A stretch of 64,000 nucleotides of DNA from Chionoecetes opilio (taxonomy: Eukaryota; Arthropoda; Malacostraca; Decapoda; Majidae). The position numbers were made by a program, and so were the translations under genes. Below are positions 9,027 to 19,151 of the stretch, one piece after another (position 1 is the first letter of the stretch; each line of letters opens with the position of its first letter). The notes beneath the pieces are model-generated. The model ran no database searches. It was not told the DNA's origin and was given only the letters and a program-made list of their open reading frames with translations. The stretch spans positions 166,164 to 230,163 of the forward strand of contig JACEEZ010020333.1 of NCBI GenBank assembly GCA_016584305.1, written 5' to 3'.

Positions 9027-9812
9027 CAGTAAACCCTTCATGCTCGCGGGTTTCAGGCTCGCGGATTTGATTACTCGCGGGTTTTCAACCCTTTTTTTTT
9101 TTTTTTCCTCCTCCCTCCCAATTGCTTGCTCTCTACAGGGGCCTTATCCGCCCATGTATGGAGTATGTCTCACATGTTTGGGGAGGATCCACTCATACAG
9201 CTCTCCTAAACATGGTTGAGTCAAAAGCTTTTCGTCTCATCAACTCCTCTCCTCTGACTGACTGTCTTCAATCTTTAAATCACCGCCGCAATGTTGCTTC
9301 TCTCGCTCTCTTCTACCGTTATTTTCATGCTCACTGCTCTTCTGAACTTGCGAGCTGCATGCCTCCCCCCCTCCCGCAGCCTCGCTGCACAAGACTTTCT
9401 ACTCATTCTCATCCCTATTCTGTCCATCTTCCTAATGCAAGAGTTAATCAGTATCTTTACTCTTTCATCCCTTTCACTGGTAAACTCTGGAACTCTCTTC
9501 CTGTTTCTATTTTTCCACTTTCCTATGACTTAAATCTTTTCAAAAGAAGAGTAACAAGACACCTCCCGAACTAAATTGGCCTACCCGTTTTTATTTTATT
9601 CTCTTACTGTCTTCTTTATAGGGACTGGCAACTAAGCGGGCTTTGTGTTACCCATTTTTGTTGTGCCCTTGGCCAGTTCCTTGTGATGTAAAAAAAAAAA
9701 AAATAAAAAAAAAAAATATGGGGTAAATGAATGACTAATGTCATGCTCGCGGATTTACGATACTCGTGGGTGTCTCTGTTCCCTAACCCCCGCGAGCATG
9801 AAGGGTTTATTG
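9027..9812. mobile_element. Pogo-like MITE (CAGTAAACCCTTCATGCTCG) with LINE insert
   Basis: The left end CAGTAAACCCTTCATGCTCG and right end CGAGCATGAAGGGTTTATTG are flanked by TA. Repeated CTCGCGG motifs fill the subtermini. It interrupts the transposase-like frame exactly (GAGTA / TATATCCTGGTC), supporting a TA insertion. Its middle is replaced by a 3' LINE fragment with a poly(A)-like tail. Confidence 0.8.
9122..9717 (+). pseudogene. Jockey-like LINE 3' end with poly(A)
   Basis: The frame 9122-9574 reads LALYRGLIRPCMEYVSHVWG, LLNMVESKAFRLINSSPLTD, LNHRRNVASLALFYRYFHAH and WNSLPVSIFPLSYDLNLFKR. This is the C-terminus after the thumb of Jockey-like reverse transcriptases. A stop at 9574 is followed by a short 3' UTR and an A-rich tail at 9690-9718. 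The 5' part is truncated at a pyrimidine run near 9110. Confidence 0.8.
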
Positions 9813-10942
9813 TATATCCTGGTCAACATGTCCACTGACCAGCAGGTCTCCTACCAGCTGGTCCAGGCTGTGAAGCGGGGCGTTCTCCCATCCGAGCTGC
9901 AGGAGATCAAGTGTGGCAAGGTGTCCCACTCCAGATGGCTCACCACAGCCCAGTCGCTCATGTACATGTGGACCAGAAAGCATGGACTGACTGGCAAAGA
10001 ACTGAACACCCTGGAAATCCTAGTCAAGTACTGCCTGCAGGTGTACTTCAAACTCTACTACGACATCAAGGTTCACCACAGACTAGAGGACGGCCCCAAG
10101 CACATCCTCACGCAGCTCAGAGTGATGAGGTCATAGCCCAAGAAGGTCCAAATAGCTGTGACCTTCTACGTGCGGACAGGAGCATGGTTCGTACACTCAG
10201 AATGTGTCCTCCTCTCGCTGATGGCGAGTCAGAGTGAGGACGACCGCAGGTTCGCCGTGACCCAGATTTTGGAGCTGAGGGCTGGCGAGGAGTATGGGGA
10301 CACCAGTGTAAGACCTCGCATCACACACAAGCTGAACTCGTCAGCCACCAGCTTGCAGACACTGATCAGCTGGCAGCCTGGCCAGGTGCACGAGCCGGCA
10401 TTCACCTGTTCACTGTCCGGGGATCAGATCCAGGAGATCCTGGTCAAGCCGTACGAGGTTCCGGAGTTCTCTATCCACACTCAGAGCACCGAAAGAGTCG
10501 TGAAGCAGGTGACAGAGGCTGCGGCAGCAGTGGTGGGGCAGCAGGCCAGAGACGGGTTCATCCAGGCTCGGGCCCACCACCAGGAGACCATGCCCTGCTT
10601 CAGGTCTAAGAAGGACATGATGGACACGTTCTAGGCCACCGTAGAGGCTGTGACACTGAGATGTAGTGCCTGGTGAACCAACTGATCAGAAAGAGCTTAC
10701 CACGCTGGTCATTTGGAACTCATATTGGTGCATGATGCAATACACAGGACCAACCGGACACTGCATACTCATTTAAGCATTATTCGATAAGGGTGCAATA
10801 TAAAAGTGCGATTTTGCATAGTAAAAATTGCTCAAATGCAAAAATGGATTCAGATAAAATCGTCTTAGAATTCCATTTTACATACGAAATTGGCATGCCA
10901 AAGTTGAGAAAAAGATTTTTTGTTATACGGCGTACCCTAGAC

Positions 10943-11862
10943 TGGTGAGGCACGGGAGACAGGAAACGTAGTGAGGCACGGGAGGACGTGAGAGGTGTTT
11001 ACACTCAGGACGACAAAGCCAGACTCAGCTGATCGGCACGCCAGGCAGGTACGCAGCTGCACACCGCCGTGGTCGGGTTTGTTTTCACTCCCGCCGACCG
11101 ACCTACGTGTACTTGTTCAGCCAGCCAACATGACAATTTACTTATACTATTGCATACTAGCTAGAAAATAAAAATGGCTGATGAGCAGTGCTGACTGAAG
11201 ATAATGAATAGTGAGTGTGTTCTTGTGTGCAAATGACTATATCGGACAAGTGTTTTGGTGGTCCGTTTTTATTTATATTTTTTATTTATTTTATTTCTTT
11301 CCAAAATCAGGGTGCGTCATCCAAGATGCAGCGTTTTATAAGCCGTAAAATACGGTATATCTACAAGCCTTGCTTATTTCTTGCCATATAGGAACTGAAT
11401 CTTCTTTACATAAGTTTGGAGGCCTATACATAAGAAGGATAAGGAACCTTGTGTTTATATCAATAAGACTGCAGATTTAAAGTTTAAGCCTTAGTCTTAA
11501 TTTTCCATCCTTCATCGTTCATTTTAATGTCCATCCCAAACGACTTACTTTGTTTATCCACATTTTTTTCTTTTAGGGCTTGCAGGGAATCTGTGGAGAT
11601 TGAAACCCTTCTCAGACCTATTGTTACATCCAACAGCACAGCAGTACGGCGGTATGACACAGTTTATAAGCAGCAAAAATAGGACCGAGAACCTCCATAG
11701 ATCTAGGTGAGCGGGGAGGCCCTGGAAGCAATATGTAGCCCAGTAGCGTTTAACATAGGGGTATGAATGGCGCTACCCTCTCTAATAAAGGTATCCTACC
11801 ATAACCTAATTGGCCTCTGGTCGTGGGTTAAAAACATCCCAAAGACACAATACCCAACATAC
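10943..11862. other. End of 4.3 kb element, short LINE piece, intron end
   Basis: Positions 10943-11355 are the right part of the CCGTATTTTACGG element and match 16560-16979. Positions 11356-11430 continue the CR1-like copy A. From 11431 to the Graf exon at 11863 there is no recognised repeat. A short plus-strand frame (11574-11682, ACRESVEIETLLRPIVTSNS ending at TAG) follows a CTTTTAG but matches no family I know. Confidence 0.5.
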
Positions 11863-12079
11863 CTGAGGCAAGACTAGATGCAGAGTTGTTGTTGTTCCAG
11901 TGGTGGGTGGCAGAGGGTGGAGGAGGCACTGGCATGTTACTGTATCCACCAGGAGAGGGTGTGGTTTGAGTCTTGAGTTGGGACATGGCATCTGAGCGTT
12001 GCATGTGGCCAGGCTGATTAGAAGGCATGCCAAAATGAACTGTTTGGGGCTCACTGGTGGTGAAGGATGTCACAAGCTT
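11863..12079 (-). CDS. Graf: Graf exon: Gln/Pro/Asn-rich linker
   Basis: This 217 bp exon encodes 72 residues plus one base: KLVTSFTTSEPQTVHFGMPS, NQPGHMQRSDAMSQLKTQTT, PSPGGYSNMPVPPPPSATHH and WNNNNSASSLAS. The VPPPPS stretch could bind SH3 or WW domains. The acceptor is TTGTCCCCAG and the donor CTCAG|GTATGT. Entry phase 0 fits the exon at 19626. Membership in the same gene rests on splice sites, phase and composition, since linkers are poorly conserved. The following exon, probably leading to SH3, was not found between 1 and 11862. Confidence 0.75.
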
Positions 12080-12480
12080 CTGGGGACAATAAATGGACAA
12101 AATACGATTAATACGCATTTCCTAAGCCATGATGCATTCATTCTTCAAAAATCACAACATCAAAATCATAAAAATGCTTCACATTAAAATTTAATGGCAC
12201 CCCAATAATTTTTGCTTAATGTATGCTTCTTCTGTGATACATGAAGCTTCATGTTCCCTTACAGCATAAGGAGGTTTGGTCTTAAGAGAGAGATCACAAA
12301 TATTCTTTTCAAAAGAGGTTTGAAAGTTAAGACTTTATTCCTCCACATACTAAATTCTGGAAATTGTGCTGTGCAGAATATAATTCACATTATACAGCAT
12401 TTTAGGAAAATCAATACCTTACTCTAGTCAAAATTCATTCATAAAACATATCACTGCTTAGGTTTCTCAAAAAATCCACT
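12080..12480. other. Intron without recognisable features
   Basis: This AT-rich intron sequence upstream (in gene sense) of the exon at 11863-12079 shows no coding frame, repeat or inverted end that I can identify. It runs up to the 3' end of the CR1-like copy B. Confidence 0.5.
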
Positions 12481-12744
12481 TACATAAGAACATAAGAAAA
12501 TAAGGAAGCTACAAGAGGCTGTGAGACCTACATGAGGTAGTTCCTGTTACTTAATACTACCACTACATCCACCTTTCATCCCCATCCATGAAATTATCTC
12601 TTTTAAGGAGAATGCAGAAAAGAAAATGAAGAAAAAGAATGAAGAAAAAGAAAGAAAGAAAAGAAAAGAAAAGCCTTTAAGATAAAGCCTCCTTTTAAAG
12701 CTCCGTAATGACTCCGCACTATCTACCTGACGACTGAGTCCATT

Positions 12745-13530
12745 CTAATCATTAACCACCCTATTTAAGAACCAGTTTTTCCTTATTTCTTTTTTAAATC
12801 TATGCTTTTCCAGTTTGAATCCATTACTTCTTGTTCTACCCTGATTACTAGCCATAAGAACTTTTCCTGCATCTCCTTTATTGTATCCCTTTATCCACTT
12901 AAAAACTTCTAGCAGATCGCCCCTTACTCTACGCCTCTCGAGTGAGTGTAAATTTAATAGCTTCAATCTCTTCTCATAACTAAAGTTATGCATCCCTTGT
13001 ATCATGTTGGTCATCCTTCTCTGCACTGATTCTAACAAGGCTATATCCATCCTGTAATACGGAGACCAAAACTGAACCGCATAGTCCAGGTGAGGTCTGA
13101 CTAGAGCCAAATAAAGCTTTAGAATAACCTCAGCACTTCTACTTTTAACACTCCTGGTAATGAATCCTAACACCCTATTAGCTCTATTTCTAGCCTCAAT
13201 ACATTGTTTCCAAGGATGGAGGTCTGAGCTTACCAGCACTCTCAGATCTTTCTCCCCTTCTGATCTTTTCAGCGATACATTGCGTATAGTGTGTATATTA
13301 CCAGGATTTATTCTACCAACATTAATTACGCTACACTTATCAATATTAAATTCCATCTGCCACCTGACTACCCACTCATTTAAATTATCTAAGTCTCCCT
13401 GCAACATGTTTACATCAGACTGTGATTTAATAATCCTACCTACCTTAGTATCATCAGCAAGTTTGTTGATATCACTGCTAATCCCACTATCTAAGTCGGT
13501 GATGTAAACCAAAAATAATAATGGACCCAA
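12745..13530 (-). pseudogene. CR1-like reverse transcriptase palm and thumb
   Basis: The frame of 261 codons begins [20 protein letters not shown] and includes NKLADDTKVGRIIKSQSDVN, the catalytic xADD box (Leu in the first position), then WQMEFNIDKCSVINVGRINP and the thumb LYLALVRPHLDYAVQFWSPY. It stays open to NWFLNRVVND. Upstream frames (13560-14160) are broken by stops and frameshifts. Confidence 0.8.
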
Positions 13531-14160
13531 AACAGACCCTTGTGGAACCCCACTTGTTACCTGCCCCCATTAAGATTTAGAACCATTAATTGTAACCCTT
13601 TGTTGCCTATCACTTAGCCAAGATCTAATCCAATGAAGAAACTTCCTATCTATTCCATGTGCCTTAATCTTATTTTAAGCCTCTCATGTGGTACCTTGTT
13701 GAATGCCTTACTAAAGTCCAGGTATACAATATCATAATCCTCATCATTATCTGCTGCCTCATAAACTTTCCTATAAAAACTCAATAAATTGGTGAGACAC
13801 GATCTGCCCTTGGTGAACCCATGTTGTGAATCATTTACAAAACTGTGCTTTTCTAAATGCTCTTTAATGTTTTTTGCAATAACAGTTTTAATAATTTACC
13901 TACCACGGACGTTAGACTAACGGGTCGATAATTTGACAAATCCTCTATCACCCTTCAAAAATATGGGAACTAAATCTCCTTTCCTCCACATTACCAGCAC
14001 CTCACCTATATCAATCGATTTCCTAAAAATGTGCACTAACGCCTCACTAACAACCTCTTTGCATTCTTTTAATACGCTGGGATAAACTTCATCTGGTCCT
14101 GGTGACTTAAATTTCTTCATTCTATCTATACCCTCTTCTACCATTTCCCTAGTTATCACA
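13531..14160 (-). pseudogene. CR1-like reverse transcriptase fingers (degraded)
   Basis: Translated pieces include REMVEEGIDRMKKFKSPGPD, EVYPSVLKECKEVVSEALVH and RKGDLVPIFLKGDRG (the KSPGPD and VPIFKKGDR motifs), then across frame breaks STNLLSFYRKVYEAADN and KAFNKVPHERLK-like segments. These are RT motifs 0 to 3. Several stops make it non-functional. Confidence 0.65.
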
Positions 14161-14251
14161 ATATCATTGAGTTTCTCATCATCCTTTCCTCTAAATGTCT
14201 GTTCTGTTCACTATCAGGTACCATCTGCATATCCTCCTGGGTAAAAACACT

Positions 14252-14620
14252 TCAGAAATAATAAAAAACCTGAAAATTTCCTTTAGGGTCGGTCTTTGCC
14301 TGGTCAACAACCTTAATATCATAATAGTTCTTTGTTGTTCTTGGTAACCTTTTCACTGTCCTAGCCATTACATTATACTGGTCTCTGCTCACCTGTCCCG
14401 CTTTGACCCTTATGTACATGTTTCTTTTTACTCCAATGTTGTGTTTTAAATTCGCAGTCATCCATTTGGGGTCGTTTTTCCTTGAACTTATCAACCTATA
14501 AGGAATATTCTTTTTCTGACCTGCAATTAAATTCCTTACAAATAATGTATAATCCTCATCAGCATTGACCTCACTGACACCTTTCTCCGCCCGGACCTCA
14601 GACCCCACCTTCCCCTCCAT
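14252..14620 (-). pseudogene. CR1-like connector between endonuclease and RT
   Basis: A frame of about 120 codons (EKGVSEVNADEDYTLFVRNL, IAGQKKNIPYRLISSRKNDP, KWMTANLKHNIGVKRNMYIR, NYYDIKVVDQAKTDPKGNFQ) is nearly identical to copy A at 6330-6690. It is cut at 14655 by the TTAA element. Confidence 0.75.
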
Positions 14621-15280
14621 CCTACACCCCCAGGTAATCCCTTCCAGGTGTCTTCTTAAAGTAATCGTCCAGACCCATTTTTTATTTGCCTAATTATGTT
14701 GAATGTTCTTTCAAAACACTTAATCCACCAAAAATAATTGATTTTCAGGCCTTATTTCCATAAAAACACGTCTTTTGTAAAAAGCACGTGAAAAAAACTT
14801 TCTTCATCCCAACAGCCCCGCGAATATTATTGATGACGTCAGAGTAGGTGGTCAAATGTAAACAACAGACGTCTGCATTTGTGACACCCGTCGTATCGAC
14901 CAGCAAATGTAAATGATGAGCGATTGTAGTTTGGTGTCAGACAGAGAATCTGTTGCTGTGACAGATGTAGTTTGATGCTCAATCTGAGAATGAAGTAGAT
15001 GATGCTGGTCGCGTATATGAGGAAAACCAACCGCCGAATGTGATACATGTTCGAGCCAGAATACGGGGCGGACGAGCCGACTGACGAACAGGTGTTAGCG
15101 GAACCTGAGAATCAGGAGGACCTGGCACCTTTCCAAAACATGGATTGGTTATAGGAAACTATAATGTTTGCATGGGAATCACAATGAAGGTACTTTCGAG
15201 AAAATCCTATGGTTAGTTTCGAAACACACACACACACATCTCTGATTGTCGGAGGAAAGGATAAGGGGGGGGGGGGGGGG

Positions 15281-15282
15281 GG

Positions 15283-15351
<69 letters not shown>
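15281..15351 (+). repeat. (GA)n microsatellite after a poly(G) run
   Basis: A run of about 16 G (15267-15282) leads into a nearly pure GA repeat of about 70 bp. The shared element at 27673-27800 carries an interrupted GA/GGA tract at the same internal position, so the array probably descends from the element. Confidence 0.9.
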
Positions 15352-15354
<3 letters not shown>

Positions 15355-15671
15355 ATCGACTAGAAATAAGGAAATGGAGAGAAGGCCTCTTCTCTCTTTC
15401 TCTCTATCCCTCCAACAGGGACTTAATTTAGAGGAACCCTCAAATTCTCTCCTTCCCTCCCTCCATTTTTCTCTCCCTCCTCTTTGCTAAATCGTCTACT
15501 AACATCATGAGGTCATTATTGTCCTGAGTCTTCCTCCCCCTCCTCCTCTTCCTCCTTCAAACATGCATTTTTATTGGTTTCTTAGTGTTTTTGCATATTT
15601 CTCATCATATATTTCACCTTGCTCTCTCTCTCTCTCTCTTTTCTGCCACACACCATAGCGGGCTTTGTACG

Positions 15672-15890
15672 CTATGGTGTGTGGCTACGGGATGGGTGGG
15701 TGGGTGAGGGGTGATGGTGATCTGCCCTTGTCCGCCGCACAAATCTTTCCAACACATTTAACGTTGCCGTATCAGTCGGAAACGTGTGCAAACTTCTCTG
15801 GAAAGCCACAGCTGTCTTGGTGCACCCATAAAGGATGCATGCATAATTGCATATGGCATATCGCAAAAAAAATCTATAAGAAACACCCAA
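15672..15890 (-). pseudogene. THAP-like zinc-finger remnant within TTAA element
   Basis: The minus frame reads ACILYGCTKTAVAFQRSLHT, FPTDTATLNVLERFVRRTRA and DHHHPSPTHP. Its CxxYGC followed by SLHTFPTD and a basic segment resembles the start of a THAP domain (C-x2-4-C, then HxFP). The conserved Trp and the distal CxxH are not evident. The same segment occurs at 27434-27640 on the other strand. Confidence 0.45.
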
Positions 15891-16185
15891 AACTCTTAAA
15901 GTACTATATTTATTTCTTGTGTTTACGTGCTTCTGGATTACCGCGGGGAGAGGAGACCACCTACAATGACGTCACTGAGCCGTGGTGCGTCGTTTGCAAG
16001 TCTTGAGGAGCGTTTCTGGAGCTCGGGGAATTTGCAGATTTTGATTGCGGATTATTTAAAAACGGCTGACTGGATGCAAAAAGTGACAACATATTATTGA
16101 TATACTCGATAATGGCTATAATTTTGTTGCATTAAATGATGGAATTTTGATGCATTCAGGAATGATGAAATGGTCTGGACGATTA

Positions 16186-16979
16186 CCGTATTTTACGGCT
16201 TATAAGACGCACTTTTTCCCCCCCAAAATACCCTGAAAAATAGTCATGCGTCTTCCAAGACGAATGTTGTAGGAGGTTAGCTTAGGTAGCTATTCAATTC
16301 AGCCTCTGATATGATGTAACCTCAGTACTTATCTATTACAAGTATTTCAAATACCATAAGACATTCAAATCAACTAATCTGTCTTCATGCTGTGCTATTT
16401 ACTGTGGTACTGGCGGGAGCCATTCCGCCTCGGCAGATTGGCGCCAACAGCCATTCCGTGTATAAGGAATTTTGTTTGTTACATTAGATGAAAGTTTGTA
16501 TACTTATGTACATGCAGCCATCACAAATACTACACGCATACAGGAAAATTCAAACAATATGTGGTGAGGCACAGGAGGCAGGCAACGTAGTGAGGCACGG
16601 GAGGACGAGAGGTGTTTACACTCAAGACGACAAAGCCAGACTCAGCTGATCGGCATGTCAGGCAGGCACGCAGCTGTGCACCGCCGCAGGCGTGTTTGTT
16701 TTCACTCCTGCCGTCCGACCTGCGCGTAGCCTACATGTTCAGCCAGCCAACATAACGATTTACTTACACTATCGCATACAAGCTAAAACATAAAAATGGC
16801 TGATGAGCAGTGCTAAATGAAGATAATGAATAGTGAGTGTGTTCTTGTGTGAAAATGACTGTATGGTGTATATCGAACAACAGCTTTGGTTGTCTGGTTT
16901 TTATTTTTTCTTAGAAATTTCTTTAAAAAATCAGGGTGCGTCTTCCAAGATACAGCGTCTTATAAGCCGTAAAATATGG
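16186..16979. mobile_element. TA-flanked CCGTATTTTACGG MITE, 794 bp
   Basis: The ends CCGTATTTTACGGCTTATAA and TTATAAGCCGTAAAATATGG are flanked by TA and lie within the right inverted end of the piggyBac-like element. It is a deleted relative of the 4.3 kb element at 7034-11355, sharing both flanks (CTTAGGTAGCTATTCAATTC, GACGACAAAGCCAGACTCAG). It holds the empty sites of two insertions found in the longer copy. Confidence 0.85.
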
Positions 16980-17011
16980 TACTTTAATCCTGCTTAATTA
17001 GCCTTTCTTAA

Positions 17012-17925
17012 CCTGTAAGTGGTCAATGGCATACTAGTACGTCATCACAGAGGGGCTTATCTGTGGTCAACAACGTTCAAGTACGTTCTTTAATTTCCCG
17101 CCACATACTGATTTGAAAATTCTGCTCACGGTAGTAATTATGTTCCTGGGAGTGTCCGGCAGCTTGTCCTACAGTTTTGTGCCACTTTGACGGATGGGAC
17201 TCCTACCACGGTACCCCCCACCCCCTCCACCGTCCCTCAGTGAGTCAGTAACCGCCGAGCCAGGGGGAGAACACCCTGGCAAAGCTCTTACCCTGGCAAA
17301 GTACTGAGAAGCAGGGGTAATGTTTGTGTACATAGTGTGGAAGATAAGGCGCTTAGAAATACCTTTAGCGTAAGGAAAAAAATTACACATCAAATATTCC
17401 GTAATATTAGTGTTACTATTTTGTGAATGGAGTGCTTTATACACGAAAACAAGTGATTTTGTTTATAAATAAGCATGCTTCATAGATATAAATATCCTAG
17501 AGAAGTGATTAGTGTACAAAAAATGTGGTAAATGATGAAATATCGCTGACATCCACGAGTCGTGGTGGGAGCGACGGTGCCAAGTTGTAATATAAACAAA
17601 CCATATGTGCTTTTGATAAACCTGATTTAGTGTGATATATTATATTTTTGCATTGTAATATATAATAAAGAATAGAAAAATATGTGATGTGTAAAAATGT
17701 GGCTACCACACCGACCGCAAGTACTGCAACACCGCTGCAATGAGTACATCTGGCACCATGGCTTAGCAAGGCAGGTCCCCGCTGGACATTTAAACGAGGT
17801 GATTTGGACCTTTAACCATTTATTTTATTTTCTGGGGTCATTTTGGGTAATTTGCAGGCAAAAAAAAAAAAAATTTTTTGTGACCAGGAGTAGTATTGGT
17901 GTTATTTAATGTGACCACTTACAGG
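17012..17925. mobile_element. Second TTAA-flanked MITE, 914 bp
   Basis: The ends CCTGTAAGTGGTCA and TGACCACTTACAGG form a perfect 14 bp inverted repeat, flanked by TTAA at 17008-17011 and 17926-17929, within LINE copy B between GCCTTTC and GTCAGGCACTC. The interior is AT-rich without a transposase frame. The TTAA duplication points to piggyBac-type mobilisation by a different family from the element at 14660. Confidence 0.85.
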
Positions 17926-17929
17926 TTAA

Positions 17930-18019
17930 GTCAGGCACTCTATGCTTAATAACACTTCTAGATCCTACTTCCCATTTTAAGCAAAACCTAATTTCACAAT
18001 GATCGCTATTACCTAACTA
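17930..18019 (-). mobile_element. CR1-like copy B, short middle piece
   Basis: The sequence GTCAGGCACTCTATGC to GATCGCTATTACCTAACT matches copy A at 6733-6830 (endonuclease end). It lies between two unrelated insertions and confirms the collinearity of the broken LINE. Confidence 0.8.
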
Positions 18020-19151
18020 GGGGGAGATGCTGAGAAGTGCCTTAGAGGTAAGGCGAACTGAGTGCCTTAACCGTCTTCAGGCGCTTTTGTAACGGCGCGG
18101 CTAAGGCACCGGCTAAGGCCTATGTACAGACGATATTTCAGACGCCTTTGCCTTGTCCTTACACCTCCAACGCCTTAGGTGTTGGGCGTGGTCCGAGAAT
18201 CCTACTAGCCAAACACGTTGCCTGTCTGAGCGCCGCTTAGGCAGCTTCGACCAATCACAAGGCTTGAACATTTCTCCACCGGAACAAGAGTTTTTGTGCC
18301 TCCCTCCCACACACCAAGCACTAAGGCGAGGATGCAACGCTCGCCCCGCTGAAAAGCTGTTCTCTGACAAGTTTGATTTTCATTCCAGGTTTTGACCACC
18401 TACATATTTTTGCATTGGGACGTGTCATATACCATCATAATCGGAAAGGTGTGCTGATTCCGAGACCGAGTGAACATTAATGCATTTAATGCAAGCAAAT
18501 TACAGGAAGGAGTTGAATAAAAAAAGGTGAAAGAAAAAAACAATTTATACACGATTTCATTTTGCTCTCATTATCTTATTCTAGGTATACATAGTTTACT
18601 GTAATTTTTATACATTCATGATATGCAGTAATGTCTCGTGAAGATGATGGTATGTTCAGCTTTCCTAAATATCATCTGGTAGTTTGATAATACCGTATAA
18701 TAGTACAACATTTTAGTGCGGGGGGAGCACCCTCTGTGACACTTCTCTCAGCACACCCATGCAGTCGCTTCGCCCGCCGCCCACCCAACCAAACCTTGCA
18801 ACTCACTGCACACAACATTGTTATCGCCAACATTTAACACCCTAGTGCCATATTTAGTCTTCCACGATCGATTCATACACACCTTGCAACACTATTATTA
18901 CGTAAACACCAATTGTTACGTTGTAGCAACTGTAACAAGGCTGTATTTGCCCCCTAGACAGAAGATGAATGTTTGTCAAAGGCCAGCAGCAGCTCACTAA
19001 GTCAGGGTCGACCCTGCCTTTAGTTTCAGCACCTTAAGCGGTGCCAATAAGGCGGCTTTCTCGTTTGAGCATAGGCAGTAGGAGCAGTTTGCCTTAATCA
19101 CAGGTGCCCCCGTGGATAAGGCGCCCTAGCTCTCTCTCAGCATCCGCCCCC
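18020..19151. mobile_element. DNA element with G5-ATGCTGAGA ends and GCCTTA repeats
   Basis: The left end is GGGGGAGATGCTGAGA; the right end is the reverse complement of GGGGGCGGATGCTGAGAGAG. GCCTTA and TAAGGC occur at least seven times in both orientations within the first 170 bp, and again near the right end (CACCTTAAGCGG, AATAAGGCGG, TGCCTTAATC). It interrupts LINE copy B; no clear target duplication is seen. Positions 18400-18720 resemble the inner arms of the palindrome at 36470-37250. Repeated subterminal motifs suggest a hAT- or CACTA-like element. Confidence 0.6.

Larger units (their letters stand above)
8509..10634 (+). pseudogene. Transposase-like gene of an unassigned family, MITE-interrupted
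   Basis: The frame is open from about 8487 to 9026 (TKIVGLGYDGRKDKTRAM, WHFVPEDPVPPEKPAFKVAQ, VLQGDSTRANMGWKGGTHAH, KLFWSICVLHTNELPLRHLI, MQYNAEFRGVPGGEDLTEIP). It is cut by a MITE at 9027-9812 and resumes ILVNMSTDQQVSYQLVQAVK, SHSRWLTTAQSLMYMWTR, YDIKVHHRLEDGPKHILTQL. One in-frame TAG (10134-10136) precedes VTFYVRTGAWFVHSECVLLS, SSATSLQTLISWQPGQVHEP and HTQSTERVVKQVTEAAAAVV. GDSTRANMG and the CVLH pair suggest an RNase H-like transposase core with a CxxH motif. Parts resemble, in layout, the gene at 1840-4145. The true start was not identified. Confidence 0.65.
8171..10942 (+). mobile_element. DNA element with TAGGGTACGCCGTA ends and transposase-like gene
   Basis: Perfect 14 bp inverted ends TAGGGTACGCCGTA lie at 8175-8188 and 10926-10939. 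TGGTGA occurs just outside on both sides (8163-8168 and 10943-10948), a possible 6 bp target duplication although a few bases separate it from the inverted ends. The left 311 bp (8175-8485) is a complete unit with its own right end; 8350-8485 repeats in the same orientation at 10805-10939. Between them is a degraded transposase-like gene with a MITE in it. Confidence 0.65.
7034..11355. mobile_element. 4.3 kb TA-flanked DNA element with CCGTATTTTACGG ends
   Basis: The left end is CCGTATTTTACGGCTTATAT and the right end ATAAGCCGTAAAATACGG, flanked by TA. The LINE sequence at 19345-19380 shows the empty site (ATCGATTACATCTACAAGCC), so the target was one TA. The outer parts match the 794 bp copy at 16186-16979; the interior carries a nested CACACAACC element (7193-7945) and an element with a transposase-like gene (about 8171-10942). 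The shared flank CAATACGTGGTGA against CAATATGTGGTGAGGCACAGG in the short copy shows that the 2.8 kb middle is itself an insertion. Confidence 0.8.
5168..11430 (-). mobile_element. CR1-like LINE copy A, internally deleted and interrupted twice
   Basis: The 3' end (ACATAAGAACATAAG motif) starts near 5175. The element runs leftward in the gene sense through 5175-5254, 5582-7033 and 11356-11430. A 327 bp MITE (5255-5581) and a 4.3 kb DNA element (7034-11355) separate the pieces; copies B and C show the uninterrupted sequences. An internal deletion at about 6315 removes roughly 880 bp encoding the reverse transcriptase fingers and palm. The remaining frames give the end of the endonuclease region, the connector and the RT C-terminus. 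It is inactive. Confidence 0.85.
14660..16983. mobile_element. piggyBac-like (TTAA) element with THAP-like remnant
   Basis: TTAA occurs at 14656-14659 and 16984-16987. The inner ends are AGTAATCGTCCAGACC and GGTCTGGACGATTACT, the right one split by a nested TA element at 16186-16979. Copy A of the LINE has the empty site TCTTCTTAATCCTGC with one TTAA. A 3' half of a related element is at 27154-27885. A TTAA duplication with short inverted ends is the piggyBac superfamily pattern. No piggyBac transposase is visible. Confidence 0.8.

Noticed and set aside
11574..11682. Plus-strand exon ACRESVEIETLLRPIVTS
   Set aside because: Only 36 codons, opposite to the host gene and no recognised family; kept as a note only.
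1..11862. Downstream Graf exons including SH3
   Set aside because: Looked for the ALYxC, GWxxG and IPxNYV motifs on the minus strand with splice sites; none found.
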